Assembly (NCBI GenBank): GCA_037190225.1
Contig: JBBCJL010000011.1
Location: 155,578 to 219,577, forward strand
DNA: 64,000 bases
Origin: MKSF01 sp037190225
Lineage (GTDB): Bacteria > Bacteroidota > Bacteroidia > Chitinophagales > Chitinophagaceae
Reading direction: 5' to 3'
Below are positions 24,847 through 35,193 of this stretch, piece after piece (the stretch's first letter is position 1; each line of letters starts with the position of its first letter). Made by a program: the position numbers and the translations under genes. The notes beneath the pieces are model-generated. The model searched no databases. It worked only from the letters and a program-made list of their open reading frames with translations, and had not been told where the DNA came from.

Positions 24847-26616
24847 TCAGCGTGCACCGGCAGACTCCCCGGCAGCGCTGAACCGTCCTACTTTATACAT
24901 CTGCGCATACATACCATCCTGCAGCATCAGCTCCTCATGATTGCCCTGCTCTATGATCACGCCTTTATCCAGCACGATGATATTATCGGCTTTACGGATG
25001 GTAGACAGCCTGTGGGCAATAACGATGGCTGTCCTGTGCTGGACCAGCTGCCCGATCGCATGCTGGACCAGCTGCTCTGATGCGCTGTCAATGGATGCCG
25101 TAGCTTCATCCAGTATGAGTATCCTGGGGTCATATATCAGGGCCCTTGCGAAGGAGATCAGCTGCCGCTGCCCCTGTGACAATGTACCGCCACGCTCTCT
25201 CACATTAAAGTCGTAATTCTCCGGCAGGCTCATAATGAACTCATGGATGCCCAGCAGCTTGCATACGTCCACCACCTGCTCCCGTGTCAGTGCAGGATTG
25301 TTCATGGTAATATTTTCAAGGATAGTGCCGGAAAACAGGAACACATCCTGCAGCACAACGCCCACCTGCCTGCGCAGCTCATAGATATTGTAATCATTGA
25401 TATCCTTGCCGTCTATCAGTATCCTTCCGGACTGTATCTCATACAGTCGGGTGAGAATGCTGATAACGGAGCTTTTCCCGGCGCCGGTATGCCCTATAAT
25501 GGCCACGGTCTCTCCTTCCCGGACCTCAAAGCTGATGCCTTTCAGCACGGGTATGCCCGGCTTGTACTCAAAGCAGACGTTCTCCAGCTTCACGGATCCC
25601 CGCAGCGGGGAAGCCTCCAGGGTCCCATTATGCTTCAGGTAGTTATCATCTTCCAGCACGGTTATAACCCTTTCGCCTGCTATGATACCCATCTGAAGCG
25701 TATTGAACTTATCCGCCAGCATCCGTAACGGGCGGAAAAGCTGGTTCAGGTACATAATAAAGGCAATGATCACCCCCTGCGTTATTTCCGCGTTCAGCAT
25801 CCGCACCGCGCCATACCAGACCAGCAATCCCATGGAAATGGCCAGGATGATCTCCACCACAGGGAAGAAAACGGAATAGGCCATAATAGACCTGATATTG
25901 GCATTCCGGTGCTCCTTATTGATCTCGTTGAACTTTTCTGCCTCGCTCTTCTCCGCCGCAAAGGCCTGTACGATGTACATACCCGTAAGGTGCTCCTGCA
26001 CAAAGGCGTTCAGGCTGGAAACGGCGTTCCTGACCCTCATAAAGGACCTGTTCACGCTTTCCTTAAAAAAGTAGGTGGCCAGGATAAGCAGGGGAAAGGC
26101 CGCGAGGCTTATCAGGGTGAGCCGCCAGTCGGTATAGAACATCACGCCCAATATGGCCAGTATGGTCAGCAGATCCGCCAGTATGGATACGATCCCGTCA
26201 GAGAATACATCATTCACCGCTTCCAGGTCATTGATGGTACGTGTAGTGAGCGTACCTACCTGGGTATTGTCGAAATAGCTGAGGTTCTGATAAGATATCT
26301 TCTTAAAGACGGCATTACGCATATCATTGACCACATGCTGGGACACCCAGGATGTAATGTACATGAATACGAACCTGATAGCGCTTTCCACCAGCAGGAT
26401 GACCAGGTGAGCGACCGATATGTAGATCAATCCCTGCAACAGCTTATTGCCGATGTAGTGATCTATGGATAACTGCGTTATATAAGGCCGTACAGGAGCC
26501 ATCAGGGAGAGTATGATGGAAAGCGCTACTGAAATCCAGAACCTGAGCCTGTAGGGCTTCAGAAATGAGAACATCTTCCTTAGAGAACCGCTTTTCTTGT
26601 TGTCTTTTTGTATCAT
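24847..26616 (-). CDS. ABC exporter, fused permease and ATPase (MsbA/MdlB-like)
   Basis: A 589-residue half-transporter. Six membrane helices lie in residues about 25-310, with the coupling region SYQNLSYFDNTQVGTLTTRTINDLEAV. The ATPase domain has Walker A IIGHTGAGKSSV, Q-loop VGVVLQDVFLFSGTILENI, signature LSQGQRQLISFARAL and Walker B ILILDEATASID, then the H-loop IAHRLSTI. It should act as a homo- or heterodimer in the inner membrane exporting a lipid or drug-like compound; the substrate cannot be told. It is monocistronic. Confidence 0.93.
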   Translation of the reverse strand: MIQKDNKKSGSLRKMFSFLKPYRLRFWISVALSIILSLMAPVRPYITQLSIDHYIGNKLLQGLIYISVAHLVILLVESAIRFVFMYITSWVSQHVVNDMRNAVFKKISYQNLSYFDNTQVGTLTTRTINDLEAVNDVFSDGIVSILADLLTILAILGVMFYTDWRLTLISLAAFPLLILATYFFKESVNRSFMRVRNAVSSLNAFVQEHLTGMYIVQAFAAEKSEAEKFNEINKEHRNANIRSIMAYSVFFPVVEIILAISMGLLVWYGAVRMLNAEITQGVIIAFIMYLNQLFRPLRMLADKFNTLQMGIIAGERVITVLEDDNYLKHNGTLEASPLRGSVKLENVCFEYKPGIPVLKGISFEVREGETVAIIGHTGAGKSSVISILTRLYEIQSGRILIDGKDINDYNIYELRRQVGVVLQDVFLFSGTILENITMNNPALTREQVVDVCKLLGIHEFIMSLPENYDFNVRERGGTLSQGQRQLISFARALIYDPRILILDEATASIDSASEQLVQHAIGQLVQHRTAIVIAHRLSTIRKADNIIVLDKGVIIEQGNHEELMLQDGMYAQMYKVGRFSAAGESAGAR

Positions 26617-26762
26617 CAGTTTGCAAAAGTAAAATAATTAATCCGCATTCTACGCCTCATACATTGGGTTTATTTATATATATAAGACGGATAATTGTAT
26701 CTACAATTTACTTAACTTTACAGAATAGACTCACTCAAAAACATTAAAAAATACCAAAATAA

Positions 26763-29036
26763 ATGAGAAAGGGATTTCTAAAATTGGCTCTGGCCGGTTT
26801 TTTACTGGTGGGATTTGCCGGAAATGATATCCTGATGGCCCAGGCCAACAGGATAGAGCTGCTCACCAACCAACAATTTTCACTTCACAAGGCGGAGCGC
26901 TATGCTGTATTTTCTGCCAATTCAGACTACAGCCTCAGCGGCTACGCAGATGCCTTTGATAAAGCAGTGGCTTTAAAGCTCAACAAGGCAAGCCTGGCTT
27001 CCATCTATAAAACCAAGCCGGAAACGCTGACGTTCACCGTTCCGACACCGGAAGGCACGCTGACTGTTAATCTTTACCAGTACGATTTTTTCACTGCTGA
27101 TTTCAAAGCCTATAAAAGAGTGGAGAACGGCACCCTGGTACCGGTGGATTACCGGAAGGGCGCCTATTACCGCGGCTATGTGGAAGGCATCAGTCCCTCT
27201 ATGGTCACTTTTTCCTTCTTCGAAAATGATGCCGTGGGTATTATCAGCACAAAATCAAACGGCAACTACAATGTTATTGCCGTACCGCACGAAGGCTATG
27301 GCACCGATAAGTTCATGGTATTCAACGATGTGGATATCAAGAATAAAGAGCAGCACTTCACTCCCTGCGAGACGGACAACGCTCTTAACCTGGGAACAGG
27401 TGAGGGCATCCTTCCCCAGGCCACGCCAACCGCTACCAGCAGCAACGGGTACTGCCGCGAGGTGACCGTTTCTCTCCATGCCGATTACAGGGCCTACCAG
27501 CGGAATAACAACAATATTGCACAAACAGAGAACTACCTGACCACCCTGATGAATGCCAACAGCACTCTGTATGCAAATGACGGTATGGTGCTGACGCTGA
27601 AGGAAATGGTCGTAAATTCCGTACAGGACAACTACCCTACCAGCTCTTCCACCGCGGTGCTGAACAGGTTCGGAAGCGATATCGGCACCAACCTGACCGC
27701 CGACCTGCACCAGATGATCACAGGATACAGGAGGAACGGCTATCCCCCTCTCGGAGGTCTGGCGTGGCTTGATGTATTGTGCGCTACCCCCAGATATATA
27801 AGCCAGAGAAGCACTTACTGGGGACCGTACAGCATGACGAATAACAGCAGCGTAACTTCTGCCGTCCAGCCCGTACCCGTTTACTCCTGGGATGTCAACG
27901 CATCCAGCCACGAGATGGGCCATAACATAGGCTCTCACCACACCCACTGGTGCGGATGGCCCGGAGGCGCCATTGACGGCTGTACCACCCTGGAGCCGGA
28001 TGATAACAACAACGGCTGCGCTACCCCTGTTCCCCAGTACCCGGTAAACGGCGGTACGATCATGAGCTATTGTCACCTGGTATCTACAGGTATCAACCTG
28101 AATAACGGCTTCGGTCCTTTACCCGGTACTTTATTGAGGACCAAGATCGCCAGCGCAGGCTGCGTAACCGGAAAAGAAGCAAGGAAGATATTAGATGTTG
28201 CCAGCCAGACCGTTACAGCCACCCATTATTGTGATGACGGTGAATATTACCTGTTCTATTATGATAATGCCACAGCTACCGAAACGGACGATCAGATGAT
28301 CTTCGCTTTGAAAAAATCGGATGTTCCCAATATCGACCTGAACAGCTCCACCTTTTCAATGACCACCACCGGTTCTTATGGCTCCGGCGACCCCATAGCT
28401 ATCAGCAGCGCGTACAAGCCTTATGCTTCCTGGACGGAAGGCAACCGTTACTGGACGATCAATATCCAGCCGGCTCCCCAGGATACCGTATCGTTTAAGG
28501 TACCTGTGCTGGTAAATGATCTCAATGAGCTTCAGAGCAACCTGAATATAAGCCGTAACCAGATACAGCTGATGATCTTCAACAATGCCAATGCGGCCAC
28601 GAATATCAATTCTGCCACACCGGGCAATGTACGGGTATATAATTATACCTCCAATGGCAATCCCGGCACCTGGTTCATGCCATCCGTATCTACCGGCGCG
28701 GATTATAACTGGGTATTGGGCAGGTCTGACAGGTCTACTTACGGTATCCGTTTCGGGTATGGCTCCGGCGCAACAGGCATCAATGAAATGGAAGCTGCCG
28801 GCATCAATATATTCCCTAACCCGGCACAGGACAGGATATACCTCCAGTTCAGGAGCGTGAGCGATAATTATAAGGTAAAAATCGTTGATGCCTTGGGCAG
28901 AGCTGTTTATACCAACAGCAATATCGGCAAGCAACAGCAGCTGGAGATCACCACTGCCCAGTGGGCAGCGGGACTGTACACGGTCATACTCGACACCGAC
29001 CAGCATACCTATACCTCAAGGATCATTAAGCAATAG
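26763..29036 (+). CDS. T9SS-secreted metzincin (reprolysin-like) metalloprotease
   Basis: A 757-residue secreted protease. A signal peptide (to LMAQA, about residue 26) is followed by a propeptide-like region to about 225 and a metzincin catalytic domain. That domain has the zinc motif H383-E-M-G-H387-N-I-G-S-H-H393 and a Met-turn GTIMSYCH about 50 residues later. A beta-rich region follows. A type A sorting domain ends the protein (from INEMEAAGINIFPNPAQDRIYL to TYTSRIIKQ). The family includes Bacteroidota reprolysin-like proteases. TAACTTTA about 40 bases upstream is one base off the -7 consensus. A strong terminator follows. Confidence 0.92.
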   Translation: MRKGFLKLALAGFLLVGFAGNDILMAQANRIELLTNQQFSLHKAERYAVFSANSDYSLSGYADAFDKAVALKLNKASLASIYKTKPETLTFTVPTPEGTLTVNLYQYDFFTADFKAYKRVENGTLVPVDYRKGAYYRGYVEGISPSMVTFSFFENDAVGIISTKSNGNYNVIAVPHEGYGTDKFMVFNDVDIKNKEQHFTPCETDNALNLGTGEGILPQATPTATSSNGYCREVTVSLHADYRAYQRNNNNIAQTENYLTTLMNANSTLYANDGMVLTLKEMVVNSVQDNYPTSSSTAVLNRFGSDIGTNLTADLHQMITGYRRNGYPPLGGLAWLDVLCATPRYISQRSTYWGPYSMTNNSSVTSAVQPVPVYSWDVNASSHEMGHNIGSHHTHWCGWPGGAIDGCTTLEPDDNNNGCATPVPQYPVNGGTIMSYCHLVSTGINLNNGFGPLPGTLLRTKIASAGCVTGKEARKILDVASQTVTATHYCDDGEYYLFYYDNATATETDDQMIFALKKSDVPNIDLNSSTFSMTTTGSYGSGDPIAISSAYKPYASWTEGNRYWTINIQPAPQDTVSFKVPVLVNDLNELQSNLNISRNQIQLMIFNNANAATNINSATPGNVRVYNYTSNGNPGTWFMPSVSTGADYNWVLGRSDRSTYGIRFGYGSGATGINEMEAAGINIFPNPAQDRIYLQFRSVSDNYKVKIVDALGRAVYTNSNIGKQQQLEITTAQWAAGLYTVILDTDQHTYTSRIIKQ

Positions 29037-29070
29037 TGAAATGCCTGTATCCCGGCATTATCCATTATAA

Positions 29071-29108
29071 AGAGCAAAGGCTGCCTTTACGGCAGCCTTT
29101 GCTCTTTA
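29071..29108 (+). terminator. Terminator of the metalloprotease gene
   Basis: Hairpin with arms AGAGCAAAGGCTGCC and GGCAGCCTTTGCTCT followed by T; 35 bases after the stop codon. Confidence 0.85.
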
Positions 29109-29154
29109 CCGGGACACAACACTTCCAGCAATGCGGGTATGACCCGCCATGAGA

Positions 29155-29187
29155 AAGGGGCATCACTTTAAATGTGACGCCCCTTTG
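29155..29187 (-). terminator. Terminator of leuS
   Basis: Arms AAAGGGGCATCAC and GTGACGCCCCTTT (one mismatch) with a 7-base loop, just downstream of the leuS stop on the minus strand. Confidence 0.75.
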
Positions 29188-29213
29188 AGGTGTATATACC
29201 CCGCATAGGCTTA

Positions 29214-32015
29214 TCAGAGCACGATATTGATCATCCTGCCTTTTACAAAAATGACCTTCTTGGGCGTTTTGCCTTCCAGGTACTGCTGTACCTTCTCATT
29301 GGACAGCACAGCCGCTTCAATATCCGCCTGCGGTGCATCCAGGGCGAATTCCATCTCCGTACGTGTCTTGCCGTTGACGGCTACCGGGTACACCTTGGTA
29401 TTATCTACCACATATCTTTCCTCCCAGGCGGGATAGGCGGCAGCAACCACGCTCTCCTTATGACCCAGCTGCTGCCATAGCTCCTCAGCCATATGCGGCG
29501 CATACGGGGCTATAACCCTTACCAGCGGATCCAGCACTTCCCGCTTACGGCATTTCAGCTCTGTCAGCTCATTGACACAGATCATAAGCTGGCTGACCGC
29601 GGTATTAAAGGAAAAGCGCTCCGTATCTTCCTCCACTTTTTTAATGGTACGGTGCAATACCTTCAGCTCCTGCTCTGACGGTTGCTCCTCTGTCACCGCC
29701 AGACCCTGCTGCTCATCCTGGAACAGGCGCCAGAAACGCTTCAGGAATTTATGCACCCCTTCAATGCCCTTGGTATCCCAGGGCTTGGACATTTCAATAG
29801 GTCCCAGGAACATCTCATACATCCGGAAAGTGTCCGCGCCATACTGCCTTACAATATCATCAGGGTTAACAACATTATATTTGGATTTGGACATTTTCTC
29901 CGTTTCGCTGCCGCAGATATATTTACCGTCCTCCAGGATAAATCCGGCGCCGGCAAAATCAGGTCTCCAGGCTTTAAACGCTTCCGTATCCAGCACCACG
30001 CCGTCCACCATGCTGACATCCACCCGTATGGGATCTGTCTCATACTGATCTTTAAGATTGAAGGACACAAAGGTTGAAGTACCTTTGATACGGTAGGCAA
30101 AACGTGTGGAACCCTGGATCATTCCCTGGTTCAGCAGCTTCCTGAACGGCTCGTCAAAAGAGAGATATCCCAGGTCACACAATACCTTGGTCCATAAGCG
30201 GGCATACAGCAGGTGCCCCACGGCATGCTCCGTTCCGCCTACATACAGGTCCACCTGGTTCCAGTAATCCGCCGCAGCCTTATCGGCCAGGAAACCGGCA
30301 TTGCCCGGGTCCATATACCTGAGGAAATACCAGCTGCTGCCGGCATAGCCCGGCATGGTGTTCGTTTCCCTTCTCAGCTGCTCTCCGCGGGTATTCGTAA
30401 CCCACAGGTAGCTCTCAATATTCGCCAGGGGACCTTCTCCTTCCGGACCGGGGCGGTAGCTCTCCACATGCGGCAGCGCGACCGGCAACTGCTGCTGCAA
30501 CTCCGGTAATGCGGCTTCCGACTCATCGATCGTGTAAGGGATATCCCCTTTATAAACAACCGGAAAAGGTTCGCCCCAGTAGCGCTGGCGGCTGAAGCCC
30601 GCGTCACGCAGCTTATAATTCACCTTACGGGTACCTATGCCTTTTTGTTCCAGGTAATCAAGCACTGCTGCAGCGGCTTCCGGTACTTTCTGCCCGGAAA
30701 TAAACCCGGAATTTTCCAGCACGGCATCCCTGGCCGTATAGGCCTGCTCCCCGTTATAATGTTCACCAAAGATATTCGTTACCGGGATGCTGAAATGGCG
30801 GGCAAAGCCATGGTCCCTGTCATCCCCCGAAGGTACCGCCATGATAGCACCGGTACCATAGCCGGCCAGTACATATTCGGATATCCATACGGGTATTTCC
30901 CTGCCTGTCAGCGGATGCACTGCAAAAGCACCCGTAAAGCAGCCCGTGATCTTTTTCTCCGCCATACGCTCCCGCTCGCTGCGGGATTTGACATAGGCCT
31001 GGTAGTGCTCCACTTCCGCCTTCCTGTCTGCAGTTGTAATGCCCGCCACAAGCTCATGCTCCGGCGCCAGCACCATAAAATCGACCCCGTAAATAGTATC
31101 GGGACGGGTGGTGAACACCTCGATCCGCGCGCTGCTGTCCTTTACCTCAAACTGCACAGACGCGCCTTCGGAGCGCCCGATCCAGTTCCGCTGCATTTCC
31201 TTCATCGCCTCACTCCACTCCAGCCCGTCCAGGCCGGAAAGCAGGCGGTCCGCATAAGCGGTGATCCGCAGGAACCACTGGCGCATACGCTTACGCTCCA
31301 CGAGATGCCCGCCCCGCTCGGAGACACCATTCACCACCTCATCATTGGCCAGCACCGTGCCCAGGGCCTCGCACCACCATACTTCCGCGTGATCAAGATA
31401 AGCAAGGCGGTACTGCATCAGTACGTCCCGCCGCGCGGCTTCATCCATGGATCGCCAGTCTGCCGCAGCTACCTGCAGTGCTGTATCACCGGGAGCCGGG
31501 ATGTGCTCATTACCGCTATCTTCCAGTATCCGGATAAGGCTGTCTATGCTTTCCGCCTTTTGCGTCAGCGGGTTATACCAGGATTTGAACAGCTGTATAA
31601 AGATCCATTGCGTCCACCGGTAATATGCAGGATCAGAGGTTTTCACTTCCCTGCTCCAGTCATAGCAGAACCCGATATTATCCAGCTGCTCCTTATATCT
31701 TCTGATATTCTTCTCTGTGGTCACGGAAGGATGCTGCCCCGTTTCGATCGCGTATTGTTCCGCCGGCAGGCCAAAGGCATCAAAGCCCATGGGGTGCAGC
31801 ACATTGAACCCCTTGCTCTTCTTATAGCGGGCCACGATATCGGACGCTATGTACCCTAGGGGATGCCCTACATGCAGGCCGGACCCGCTGGGATACGGGA
31901 ACATATCCAATACATAATACTTGGGCTGAACGGTATCGTTCAGCACTTTATAAACCTCATGCTCCTTCCAGAACTGCCGTATCTTAGGCTCAATGGCAGA
32001 AAAATTATATTCCAT
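29214..32015 (-). CDS. leuS: Leucyl-tRNA synthetase
   Basis: A 933-residue class I synthetase that charges tRNA-Leu. The HIGH-type motif is HVGH in YPSGSGLHVGHPLGYIASD (residue about 48). The editing (CP1) domain includes FTTRPDTIYGVDFMVLAPEH and VPSGDDRDHGFA. The KMSKS motif is EKMSKSKYNVVNPDDIV near residue 710. Helices of the anticodon-binding domain follow, and the C-terminal domain ends KVIFVKGRMINIVL. The extra segment around residues 155-200 (SLIRILEDSGNEHIPAPGDT onward) is the kind of insertion seen in Bacteroidota LeuRS. Length is normal for the phylum. Confidence 0.97.
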   Translation of the reverse strand: MEYNFSAIEPKIRQFWKEHEVYKVLNDTVQPKYYVLDMFPYPSGSGLHVGHPLGYIASDIVARYKKSKGFNVLHPMGFDAFGLPAEQYAIETGQHPSVTTEKNIRRYKEQLDNIGFCYDWSREVKTSDPAYYRWTQWIFIQLFKSWYNPLTQKAESIDSLIRILEDSGNEHIPAPGDTALQVAAADWRSMDEAARRDVLMQYRLAYLDHAEVWWCEALGTVLANDEVVNGVSERGGHLVERKRMRQWFLRITAYADRLLSGLDGLEWSEAMKEMQRNWIGRSEGASVQFEVKDSSARIEVFTTRPDTIYGVDFMVLAPEHELVAGITTADRKAEVEHYQAYVKSRSERERMAEKKITGCFTGAFAVHPLTGREIPVWISEYVLAGYGTGAIMAVPSGDDRDHGFARHFSIPVTNIFGEHYNGEQAYTARDAVLENSGFISGQKVPEAAAAVLDYLEQKGIGTRKVNYKLRDAGFSRQRYWGEPFPVVYKGDIPYTIDESEAALPELQQQLPVALPHVESYRPGPEGEGPLANIESYLWVTNTRGEQLRRETNTMPGYAGSSWYFLRYMDPGNAGFLADKAAADYWNQVDLYVGGTEHAVGHLLYARLWTKVLCDLGYLSFDEPFRKLLNQGMIQGSTRFAYRIKGTSTFVSFNLKDQYETDPIRVDVSMVDGVVLDTEAFKAWRPDFAGAGFILEDGKYICGSETEKMSKSKYNVVNPDDIVRQYGADTFRMYEMFLGPIEMSKPWDTKGIEGVHKFLKRFWRLFQDEQQGLAVTEEQPSEQELKVLHRTIKKVEEDTERFSFNTAVSQLMICVNELTELKCRKREVLDPLVRVIAPYAPHMAEELWQQLGHKESVVAAAYPAWEERYVVDNTKVYPVAVNGKTRTEMEFALDAPQADIEAAVLSNEKVQQYLEGKTPKKVIFVKGRMINIVL

Positions 32016-32158
32016 TTACAATAATCAATTGATCAAAACAAGGATGCAAATTACACATAATACAGGAATTTTTCATACCCGGGCTCAACCGGGACTCCTT
32101 ACTGTATTCTTAACATTCGAAAGGAAAACCGGCATAGACATTATCCTGATAAATCAAT

Positions 32159-32166
32159 TATCTTTG
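32159..32166 (+). promoter_or_regulatory. -7 promoter element (TATCTTTG) of rpoN
   Basis: Perfect TAnnTTTG match 55 bases before the rpoN ATG. The rest of the 32016-32221 gap shows no gene. Confidence 0.55.
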
Positions 32167-32221
32167 TGTACTGCAAAACGCGCTGAAATAACCCAAACCA
32201 ATACGCCACCTTTTTCGACAT

Positions 32222-33709
32222 ATGCTAAGACAGACGCAACAGCTTAAATTAACCCAGAAACTTTCGCCCAAGCAGATCCAGCTGATGAAACTGCTGCAGG
32301 TGCCTACAGCCAATCTGGAAGAACGGATCAAAGATGAGCTGGAAAGCAATCCCGCACTGGATATCAATGTTGACTATAACGCCGCCAATACCACCAAGGA
32401 AGAAACGCCCTACGAGGACAGCAGCTACGAGAGCTTCGACCAGGAGCCTTCACAGGAAAACGATTACGGCAATGACGATACCCTGGACCTTTCCAGCTAC
32501 CTGCAAAGCGAATACGAGAGCGACAGCAGCTATTATTACCACAACAACGATGACGAAGAGCAGGACAGGACGACACCGATCAAAATAGAGAATACCCTGC
32601 ACGATCACCTGACGGCCCAGCTGGGACTGCTGAAGCTGGATGATACGGAATATATCATAGCCGAGCAGATCATCGGCAGCATAGATGATGACGGCTATCT
32701 CAGGCGGGACATCGTTTCCATTACGGATGACCTGGCCTTTAAGCAAAATGTATATACTACGGATGAGGAGGTTTTAAGGATATTGAAGATCGTACAGGAT
32801 TTCGACCCGGCGGGCACCGGCGCCAGGGACCTGAGGGAATGCCTCCTGCTGCAGCTGGAAAGGATGCCGGAGGCGCCTGCAGTGAGCACTGCCACGATCA
32901 TACTGAAAGACCATTTCGAGGAATTCAGCAAAAGGCATTTCGACAAGCTGATGAGCAGGCTTAAACTTGCAGAGCCGGAAATGAAGGAAGCCGTCAATAT
33001 CATTACCAAGCTGACGCCCAGGCCCGGACTCGCTTTTGACAGCACATCCCAGCATACCAATTACGTGATACCTGATTTTTTCATAAAGAACAACAACGGT
33101 AACCTGGAGCTGACGCTCAACTCCAAGAATGCGCCCGAGCTCAATATATCGGAAAGCTACCGGGAGATGTTCGAAAGTTACCAGAAAAACAAGAATAAGA
33201 CCAGCCGGGATAAGGAAGCCATACTGTTTATCAGGCAGAAGATAGACGCCGCCAAATGGTTCATTGACGCCATCAAGCAAAGGCAGCACACGCTGCTGAT
33301 CACGATGAATGCTATCATGCAGTTCCAGAAGAACTTTTTCATCTCCGGGGACGAGACCACGCTGCGCCCGATGATCTTAAAGGACATCGCCGATATTACC
33401 CATATGGATATTTCCACAGTTTCCAGGGTAGCCAACAGCAAATTCGTGCAGACGGAATACGGTACCTATTCCCTCAAATTCTTCTTTTCGGAAGCTACCA
33501 CCACAGAAGCAGGGGAAGAAATATCCACCCGGGAAGTAAAGATGATACTCAGCGAGCTGGTGAATGCGGAAAGCAAATCAAAGCCGCTTTCCGATGAAGC
33601 GCTTACCAATCTCCTGATAGAAAAGGGCTATAACGTGGCCCGCCGGACGGTAGCCAAATACCGGGAGCAGCTGAACATACCTGTGGCCCGGCTCAGAAAG
33701 GAAGTATAG
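32222..33709 (+). CDS. rpoN: RNA polymerase sigma-54 factor
   Basis: A 495-residue sigma-54. Region I is the Gln/Leu-rich start (QTQQLKLTQKLSPKQIQLMKLLQVPTANLEERI). Region II is the very acidic stretch of residues about 60-115. The core-binding domain follows (LHDHLTAQLGLLKLDD, then DFDPAGTGARDLRECLLLQL), then the helix-turn-helix DISTVSRVANSKFVQTEYG, and the C-terminal RpoN box ARRTVAKYREQLNI that reads the -24 element. It directs transcription at GG/GC-type promoters and needs an AAA+ activator; one such activator is at 53035-54414. Confidence 0.97.
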   Translation: MLRQTQQLKLTQKLSPKQIQLMKLLQVPTANLEERIKDELESNPALDINVDYNAANTTKEETPYEDSSYESFDQEPSQENDYGNDDTLDLSSYLQSEYESDSSYYYHNNDDEEQDRTTPIKIENTLHDHLTAQLGLLKLDDTEYIIAEQIIGSIDDDGYLRRDIVSITDDLAFKQNVYTTDEEVLRILKIVQDFDPAGTGARDLRECLLLQLERMPEAPAVSTATIILKDHFEEFSKRHFDKLMSRLKLAEPEMKEAVNIITKLTPRPGLAFDSTSQHTNYVIPDFFIKNNNGNLELTLNSKNAPELNISESYREMFESYQKNKNKTSRDKEAILFIRQKIDAAKWFIDAIKQRQHTLLITMNAIMQFQKNFFISGDETTLRPMILKDIADITHMDISTVSRVANSKFVQTEYGTYSLKFFFSEATTTEAGEEISTREVKMILSELVNAESKSKPLSDEALTNLLIEKGYNVARRTVAKYREQLNIPVARLRKEV

Positions 33710-33754
33710 ATAAATATATCGTAAAAATTATTTGTATTTTTTGGGATAAAAAAT

Positions 33755-33762
33755 TACTTTTG
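33755..33762 (+). promoter_or_regulatory. -7 promoter element (TACTTTTG)
   Basis: Perfect TAnnTTTG match 66 bases before the lipoprotein gene at 33829. Confidence 0.5.
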
Positions 33763-33828
33763 AGAGCATTTGTACCATTTCAGGTACATTTTTCTCATTT
33801 ACAACAAGCCTTACAATAAGATATAATT

Positions 33829-34359
33829 ATGAAAAAAATACTACAAACATTAGCTGTTGTTACTTTTTCAGGCATTATTTTTAGCGCCTGCAGCAAGCCG
33901 TACGAACCGGTAAAGAAGGATCCGGCCATCGACCAGTCGAATCCTTTGCGCGGCGATTTTGAATGTTATTTATATGATGGCTCCACACATTACTCGGCTG
34001 ATGAGAAATGGGTTACGGATGTCACCCAGGATGGCAACAGGTCATTAGCCATTCACACCAAGGAATATTCCGACAGTATGGATGTATATGTTTATAAAAC
34101 CATATCTTTCGGTATTTCCAATTTCCAGGGAACAGGCACCTACCCTATTGATTTCTACACCAATGTCGAGGTAACCCTGGCATACGACTCTGCCAATATC
34201 CAGACCTTTACCCAGATATCCAACGAGCCTGAAACCTTTATCAATATTACCAAAGCTGAAAACAACCAGTATGAAGGTGAATTCCAGTTCAGGATCAAAA
34301 ACACGAAAGATACCTCTACCATCATGGTCAATCGTGGTAAATTCAAGCTGGAAAAATAA
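33829..34359 (+). CDS. Lipoprotein of unknown function
   Basis: A 176-residue protein with a lipoprotein signal (lipobox FSAC, Cys about residue 21, then SKPYEP). The mature part is beta-rich, with alternating short strands (DGSTHYSADEKWVTDVTQDGNRSLAIHTKE, FQFRIKNTKDTSTIMVNRGKFKL). It resembles the small Bacteroidota beta-sandwich lipoproteins of the DUF6252 type, but I cannot be sure of the family. Envelope-located. It has its own promoter and a strong terminator. Confidence 0.72.
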   Translation: MKKILQTLAVVTFSGIIFSACSKPYEPVKKDPAIDQSNPLRGDFECYLYDGSTHYSADEKWVTDVTQDGNRSLAIHTKEYSDSMDVYVYKTISFGISNFQGTGTYPIDFYTNVEVTLAYDSANIQTFTQISNEPETFINITKAENNQYEGEFQFRIKNTKDTSTIMVNRGKFKLEK

Positions 34360-34386
34360 AGATCACTGTAAAATATTATTTAAGAC

Positions 34387-34418
34387 AAAAGGCTGCCCGG
34401 AAACGGCAGCCTTTTTAT
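34387..34418 (+). terminator. Terminator of the lipoprotein gene
   Basis: Arms AAAGGCTGCC and GGCAGCCTTT around a 7-base loop, then more T. Beyond it to 34689 I see no convincing gene; an 82-codon frame at 34459-34707 overlaps the next terminator and is not supported. Confidence 0.8.
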
Positions 34419-34689
34419 ATTTTGATATTCCGTTGCTGATAAACGGCTCCGTCTTCCGTTGCGGAAACTTCACCGGCTGCTCATAAAGAGCGCTCCAAAG
34501 CTCATTATGGGCCTAAATGCGCTCAATACATCCATTGATATGCTGCACCACAATCAACAGGAAGGACCGGCCAATCCGAATAAAGAACTAAAAATCCGGG
34601 AGGCCTCCGCTGCTGCATCAGCGCTCTGTAACCCCACAAAAGCATTTTTCCGAAAAGGGTCTTCCCTTCTGCTGCTGATATGCCTTAAA

Positions 34690-34720
34690 ACAAAAAAGCT
34701 GCTCTGATGAGCAGCTCCAT
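34690..34720 (-). terminator. Terminator of the ArsR-type regulator gene
   Basis: On the minus strand GAGCTGCTC-ATCA-GAGCAGCTTTTTTG forms a hairpin followed by a T run. Confidence 0.75.
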
Positions 34721-34741
34721 ACCTTATCTTTTACTGGAAAA

Positions 34742-35095
34742 TTATTTTTCGTCAGTAGCTACAAGATCTTTCACAAATTCTGCTATAGCAGCAATCCTCG
34801 CGTGATTTACTGTATAGTGGATAAACTTGCCGTCCCGTTCCGTATTTACGATATTGGCCCTTCTCAGGATAGCCAGATGCTGGGAAGCTACAGATTGTTC
34901 CAACCTCAGCTTAACGTAAATATCTGTCACATTCATTTTACCATTTTCGTCGATCAACTTTACAATGTGCTGGCGCAACTTGTGGTTGATAGCCCGAAGT
35001 GTCATAGCAGCACTTTTCACTGCCTGATAATCTAATTGAATTGTTTGGTCATTGGTGTTTAAGACCAACGCATTACTTGCAACTGCTTGTTCCAT
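34742..35095 (-). CDS. ArsR-family winged-helix repressor
   Basis: From the ATG at 35095 the product is 117 residues. The winged helix lies over residues about 30-105: AMTLRAINHKLRQHIVKLIDENGKMNVTDIYVKLRLEQSVASQHLAILRRANIV, then the wing NTERDGKFIHYTVN. The usual metal-binding ELCVCDL motif of ArsR/SmtB sensors is absent, so the signal is unlikely to be a metal bound at that site. An upstream ATG at 35179 is rejected because -7 elements (35178-35185 and 35194-35201) overlap or follow it. It is monocistronic; targets are unknown. Confidence 0.85.
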   Translation of the reverse strand: MEQAVASNALVLNTNDQTIQLDYQAVKSAAMTLRAINHKLRQHIVKLIDENGKMNVTDIYVKLRLEQSVASQHLAILRRANIVNTERDGKFIHYTVNHARIAAIAEFVKDLVATDEK

Positions 35096-35193
35096 GTTGT
35101 CTATATTTATTTCTGATATTAAATAATGTACACTTTTTAAAAGATCTTCAATTTCCCCCTTGAAATCTTTCACACACAAAGATAGAAAAATTG

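Noticed and set aside
34459..34707. An 82-codon plus-strand frame
   Set aside because: It overlaps a terminator for the opposite strand, has no promoter or family resemblance, and has unlikely composition.
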